From Chryseobacterium sp. (GTDB taxonomy: Bacteria; Bacteroidota; Bacteroidia; Flavobacteriales; Weeksellaceae), in the NCBI GenBank assembly GCA_003248755.1, contig QFQW01000046.1:1-27444 (forward strand): 27,444 nucleotides of DNA, in the 5' to 3' direction. This document shows positions 23,899 to 27,444 of this stretch, piece after piece. The notes beneath the pieces were generated by a model. The model worked only from the letters and a program-made list of their open reading frames with translations, was not told the origin of the DNA and made no database searches. The position numbers and the translations under genes are program-made. Numbering within the stretch: the stretch's first letter is position 1; each line of letters opens with the position of its first letter.

Positions 23899-23964
23899 CT
23901 TGTATCGGGCGGAACAATAAGACTGCGCCGAGGCTAACAAACACCTTGTTCCGAGTGACACAAG
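23899..23964. repeat. Imperfect 19-bp inverted repeat with 28-base loop
   Basis: CTTGTATCGGGCGGAACAA (23899-23917) and the inverse of 23946-23964 agree at 15 of 19 positions. Each arm is also a short imperfect palindrome (CTTGT...ACAA), so ACCTTGT recurs at 23897 and 23943. GC content is higher than in its surroundings. It lies between the pyrG promoter and the terminator of the next gene. Identity is unknown; it could be a dispersed repeat or remnant of a mobile element. Confidence 0.55.
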
Positions 23965-23998
23965 CACTTAACATAAAACTTAGTAAATTTTATAATAT

Positions 23999-24035
23999 TA
24001 AAAAGAAACCCCGCACTAATATTAATGCGGGGTTT
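23999..24035 (-). terminator. Intrinsic terminator of the HAF/HYR/GEVED gene
   Basis: AAACCCCGCA (24006-24015) and TGCGGGGTTT (24026-24035) form a perfect 10-bp GC-rich stem around a 10-base AT loop, followed on the minus strand by CTTTTTAATATT, 21 bases after the stop codon of the gene at 24057. Confidence 0.9.
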
Positions 24036-24056
24036 TCTCATATTTATAAACAAGAT

Positions 24057-26054
24057 TTATTTTTTGATAACCTTGAATGTTTTTGTTTTTCTGTCCTTAG
24101 TTGACGCTTTCACAACGTAAGTTCCAGTGATTAATGTTGATAAATCCAACTGAACTTTTGATTGATTAAGGCTTGTGAAGTTTCTTACTAATTTACCTTC
24201 GATATTGTAAACTGAAACATCAGTTACTTCTTTTTCACTTACAAGATTTAAAATATCTTTTACAGGATTTGGATAATAACTCACTGATTTTGAATTAACA
24301 TCGTCTACACCAAGAGACTCTTTCACATCCAATGTATAATCTTCTGACTGTCCATAGAAATACGTTGAGTTATCACAAGGTGTTGTCATAGAAGCATCCC
24401 AATTCAACATCACTCTCATTCTTGCTTTACCTATTGTTGCTGTGGAAGGTACTGCGATGTTACCTGTGATCTGTGCGCCATCTGTACCGTCAGAAGTAAC
24501 TGCTCCTACTTCGTACATCTCACCAGCATCTGCAAAACTTCCATTTTGATTCCAGTCTACAAAAACTGTTGCATAGTCATAACCACCATTGGTATTGGCT
24601 TCTATTGTTATTGGATATTGGCTTCCTTGATAAACTTCTCCTACTTTGTCTAAGAAATATTCGTTAGCACTCACAGAATAAGGATCTGAAGTATTGTCAA
24701 TTCCCGCAAACTGAACTTTGGTAATAGAATCTACACCCCAAGTTGGTGTTGTAGAACAATAAACATCATTAACAGTTACCTGGAATGAACATACATAAAC
24801 GATTCTTCCATCAGCATCTACCAAATTATGAACAACATTGGTCACACCTATCGGGAACTGAGAGCCTGATTCGTAACCGGAAACCAACACGGTCTGCAAT
24901 CCTGTAGAAGATGATGAACCACAAGTCACCGGCAATGTATAATTAACAACTACCGATGTTTCCGAAGCACTTGCTATTGTTGTTTCGATATTGTCAGGAC
25001 AAGTGATAGAACAATCATTGCTGCTTAATAAAAGATTATTAAGATTAATCGCCCAGCCTGCTGCAAAAAACGGTGGAATAGAGTTATCAAATCCTGCTAC
25101 GAAATTTCCATCAGCAGAGATTCCCATTGCTGTTCCTAATTTTCCGTCAAAAGTTGTAACGTCAACATTCTGGCTTGTTAATATATCTTTCAGGAAAACA
25201 GGATTCGAGCTTAACGAAGGATGATAAATGATTACTTCTCTGTTACCCGCTTGTCCTGCATATCCAACAGCTATTCCGTTTTCCGATATAGAGGTGAATG
25301 TAGCAGAATCATATCCTGCCGGCACATTGAATGCCTTGTAAACACCTGTATTGATATCATAGATGAAAGGCTTATAATCCTTGCTTCCTACAATTTGCCC
25401 TGCATCATTGATGTCCGCCGCTTCTCCATAACCTAAATCTCCAATGTAATGCACAACTCCATCCGGTGTATAATAAACCGGAATCCAATATGTACTTCCA
25501 TTAATAGAGTACTTATTTACAAAACCCGCTACAATACCTGAACTGTTGATTCCTTCTCCTCTTCCATATTCAAAAGAACCATCTCCGTCCAGCTTTTTGA
25601 TAGTTCCGGCTTCTGTATCATAGATGTAGGCATAACTACCAGAAACATCTACTGAGATTTGTCCAGTCACATATTTGCTGTTTTCAGAAATAGCATTGGC
25701 ACTACTGAACCAACTGTTTCCCGGAACATCCCCTGGAAAATAACCTATAGCTGTCCAAGTCCCATTTTTTCTATAACCGGCTTGGCCAATGCTTTCCCCT
25801 TCTTCTGTTGTGAAAGCCATTGTTCCCGCAACATCTCCAGAACTATTAAGCCGGCTAGTAGCTTCCCCTCCTTCTGTTGGTGTAGTAATACCAGTAGCAA
25901 AATCGTAGTAAGCACCAGAGTGGATTCCCTTTCCGTTGCTGTTGATGTCATAAAGACGTGACCCCATTCCTGTAAGAACTTTAAGCTCTATCTGTTGGGC
26001 ATTGATTTCCGACATTGTTATAATGCCGAGTAAAAGCATGTAAACTTTTTTCAT
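24057..26054 (-). CDS. Secreted HAF-repeat/HYR/GEVED protein with T9SS type A sorting domain
   Basis: A 665-residue exported protein. Residues 1-19 form a signal peptide (MLLLGIITMSEINAQ). Residues about 25-340 contain repeated beta-strand units of the HAF extracellular-repeat type, for example LGYGEAADINDAGQIVGSKD, GEGINSSGIVAGFV and TSISENGIAVGYAG, probably a propeller. Residues about 345-430 resemble a HYR (hyalin repeat) domain, with ITCPDNIETT and VTNVVHNLVDADG ending CSFQVTVND. Residues about 440-580 form a GEVED domain (FVDWNQNGSFADAGEMY, GQSEDYTLDV). The T9SS type A sorting domain covers about 590-665 (YYPNPVKDILNLVSEKE, with a Lys-rich end). The protein is likely a surface or secreted protein; no enzyme active site is recognised. 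It is monocistronic, with a strong terminator. I see no exact promoter box upstream. Confidence 0.88.
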   Translation of the reverse strand: MKKVYMLLLGIITMSEINAQQIELKVLTGMGSRLYDINSNGKGIHSGAYYDFATGITTPTEGGEATSRLNSSGDVAGTMAFTTEEGESIGQAGYRKNGTWTAIGYFPGDVPGNSWFSSANAISENSKYVTGQISVDVSGSYAYIYDTEAGTIKKLDGDGSFEYGRGEGINSSGIVAGFVNKYSINGSTYWIPVYYTPDGVVHYIGDLGYGEAADINDAGQIVGSKDYKPFIYDINTGVYKAFNVPAGYDSATFTSISENGIAVGYAGQAGNREVIIYHPSLSSNPVFLKDILTSQNVDVTTFDGKLGTAMGISADGNFVAGFDNSIPPFFAAGWAINLNNLLLSSNDCSITCPDNIETTIASASETSVVVNYTLPVTCGSSSSTGLQTVLVSGYESGSQFPIGVTNVVHNLVDADGRIVYVCSFQVTVNDVYCSTTPTWGVDSITKVQFAGIDNTSDPYSVSANEYFLDKVGEVYQGSQYPITIEANTNGGYDYATVFVDWNQNGSFADAGEMYEVGAVTSDGTDGAQITGNIAVPSTATIGKARMRVMLNWDASMTTPCDNSTYFYGQSEDYTLDVKESLGVDDVNSKSVSYYPNPVKDILNLVSEKEVTDVSVYNIEGKLVRNFTSLNQSKVQLDLSTLITGTYVVKASTKDRKTKTFKVIKK

Positions 26055-26308
26055 AATAATTAATAAAATATTGTTAGTAATTTTTCTTCGATAAAATATT
26101 GAGCTTTTTCCAAAAACATCTTCACAATGTTATGTCATAATTCTATCATTTCCTAAAGTTTGGCTTCTATAATTCATGAATTTTTAAAACATAAAATTTA
26201 CAAATTGTTAATTTTCAAATATTTAATAAAAAATCAATAGTAATGTATTTTCACTAATGAATTATCAAAATTCATCAAATTCACAAATAAAAAAACTATT
26301 TTTGTAGT
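26055..26308. other. AT-rich divergent intergenic region
   Basis: This gap of 254 bases between divergent genes is strongly AT-rich and holds no open frame of note. The only clear signal is the -7 box near its right end; no matching promoter for the leftward gene was found by eye. Confidence 0.6.
26297..26304 (+). promoter_or_regulatory. Candidate -7 element for the truncated TPR gene
   Basis: TATTTTTG matches TAnnTTTG exactly and ends 4 bases before the ATG at 26309, so the mRNA would be leaderless or nearly so. No TTG is present at the expected upstream spacing, which lowers confidence. Confidence 0.35.
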
Positions 26309-27444
26309 ATGTTCAGGGTATTTTTTTTGTGGTTGATGGTCTTTCCCGGCGTCATTTTGACATCGGCACAAAGTAATCCAGAAACTTCACAACTTCTTGA
26401 CAAAGCTTACAAAAGTCTTTATGAAAATCCTGACAACGCTTTCCAGATTCTTCAGAATATTGATGAAAATAAAGAGAACGAACTCATCAAACAGCGTGTT
26501 CAAATCATCCTCTCGAGAGCTTACAATTTCAAAGGCGATTATGCGAAATCTATCGAACAGTCTATCAATAAAAACCTGGATGAATATAGAAATGAAAATA
26601 ATTCCTTCTATGCAGATTATGCTTTAGCACAACAATATCATGCACTTAGATTATACAAACAATCGATAAGAATTTCTCAAAATCTGGTTGATAAAGCTTC
26701 GAAGATAAAATCAAAGCAATATCCTGAAAATCTTTTGGCTTATATCTACCAATTGAACGCTTCTAATCTGATGGTTCAGAAAAATTGGAAAGAAGCCAAA
26801 GAGAATCTTAATCAAAGTAATGCTCAATTGAAAAATACGGATGAAGATTTTATCATTTCGATAGAAAATCAGATTTACCAAACTTTTATTTATGTTTCTC
26901 AAAATCAAATCGATAAAGCTGAAAAATCGGTTAATGAAATCCAGGAAAGACTTAAAACAACACCTCAATATATATTTCTGAGAGCTTTCAATCTGGATAA
27001 TTTAGGGCGAATTAATTTCCTTAAAAAAGACTATTCAAAATCAACCGAAAATTTGAATCAGGCTTTGGAATTGATTCAGAATAAACCTTACGACGCCTTG
27101 AGATACAGAATCTATGATGATTTATCCAAGAATTATCTGGCGCTGAAAAACGAAGATTTATATCAGAAATATTATTCCATCTATAAAGAACAAACGGATA
27201 AACTCGACCAAAGTAAAAAAGAGGCTATCAGAAATTTGATTCGATTGAATGAACAATATGAAGCCAAACGAATTGAAAATTCTCAAAACCATTTTGTAAA
27301 CAATATTCTGATTATTTCGATGGCTTGTTTAATTGGAATTATCGCCATTATTCTTATTAATGTTTCGGAAAAGAGAAAAGCAAAATCAATCCAGAAACAA
27401 ATCGAATTCTATACGAAGCAACAAGAATTTGTTGAAAAACTAAG
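26309..27444 (+). CDS. TPR-repeat membrane protein, probable regulator (3' end missing)
   Basis: The frame opens at ATG 26309 and runs off the window, giving 378 complete residues. Residues 1-20 form a signal peptide (FFLWLMVFPGVILTSA, cleavage before Gln 21). Residues about 28-310 are helical TPR-like repeats, for example SRAYNFKGDYAKSIEQS and INFLKKDYSKSTENLNQALE. A single transmembrane segment lies at about 333-350 (ILIISMACLIGIIAIILI), followed by a charged helix (KRKAKSIQKQIEFYTKQQEF). This is the same layout as the regulator at 3629, so a C-terminal DNA-binding domain, often AraC-type or LuxR-type in flavobacteria, or a histidine kinase part is expected beyond the window. The latter is inference. 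No specific signal can be named. Confidence 0.85.
   Translation, partial: MFRVFFLWLMVFPGVILTSAQSNPETSQLLDKAYKSLYENPDNAFQILQNIDENKENELIKQRVQIILSRAYNFKGDYAKSIEQSINKNLDEYRNENNSFYADYALAQQYHALRLYKQSIRISQNLVDKASKIKSKQYPENLLAYIYQLNASNLMVQKNWKEAKENLNQSNAQLKNTDEDFIISIENQIYQTFIYVSQNQIDKAEKSVNEIQERLKTTPQYIFLRAFNLDNLGRINFLKKDYSKSTENLNQALELIQNKPYDALRYRIYDDLSKNYLALKNEDLYQKYYSIYKEQTDKLDQSKKEAIRNLIRLNEQYEAKRIENSQNHFVNNILIISMACLIGIIAIILINVSEKRKAKSIQKQIEFYTKQQEFVEKL

Noticed and set aside
23865..23975. Integron attC-like site
   Set aside because: GTTAAC and ACTTAAC flank the palindrome, but the 7-base core sites are not properly complementary, the spacing is lopsided, and no integrase or cassette array is present.
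23871..24104. Open frame of 77 codons on the plus strand
   Set aside because: It crosses the palindrome and the GC-rich terminator hairpin, then runs into the opposite-strand coding end. It has no recognisable domain and looks like translation through a repeat.
1..27444. CRISPR array, prophage or complete insertion sequence
   Set aside because: I saw no regularly spaced direct repeats, phage structural genes or transposase in any frame.

Overview
The window looks like chromosomal DNA from a flavobacterium close to Chryseobacterium (Weeksellaceae); this is inferred from gene content and protein style, without a database search. Supporting signs are low GC, two secreted proteins ending in type IX secretion (T9SS) type A sorting domains, a long TamB protein, TPR/membrane/helix-turn-helix regulators, few clear Shine-Dalgarno sites, and several TAnnTTTG -7 promoter elements of the Bacteroidota type. 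I see no tRNA, rRNA, CRISPR array, prophage or complete insertion sequence.

Layout. 1-846 is the 3' end of a secreted FN3/GEVED/T9SS protein, sharing a terminator with a convergent SlyD-like FKBP isomerase. 1571-5089 holds radA, an AcpH-like gene and a TPR/membrane/LuxR-HTH regulator. 5090-5630 has no intact gene: it carries a structured stretch ending in a strong terminator and a broken glyoxalase-like (VOC) gene. A small membrane protein, an Lrp/AsnC regulator and the large tamB gene follow on the minus strand. tamB and tsaD are divergent with only 5 bp between start codons. A plus-strand run goes tsaD, a zinc-ribbon orphan, a second orphan, a DUF808 membrane protein and rsmE, then a fibrinogen-like secreted protein and an FAD oxidoreductase. 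The minus strand then carries a RelE/ParE-type toxin and antitoxin, a TrmH-like methyltransferase, yidC, pyrG and a T9SS-secreted HAF/HYR/GEVED protein. The window closes inside a second TPR/membrane regulator.

How the genes relate. Much of the window is housekeeping: RNA modification (tsaD, rsmE, trmH-like), envelope biogenesis (tamB, yidC), DNA repair (radA) and CTP synthesis (pyrG). Accessory interest lies in the secreted surface proteins, the toxin-antitoxin pair, the two orphans after tsaD, and three imperfect inverted repeats between genes (14412-14465, 20101-20168, 23899-23964) that look like dispersed repeat elements. I found no convincing multi-gene novel system. The best leads are the zinc-ribbon/beta-barrel orphan, the fibrinogen-like protein with no visible sorting domain, and the inverted repeats. 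Several start codons were moved inward from the longest open frame (radA, AcpH-like gene, tsaD, pyrG, small membrane protein).
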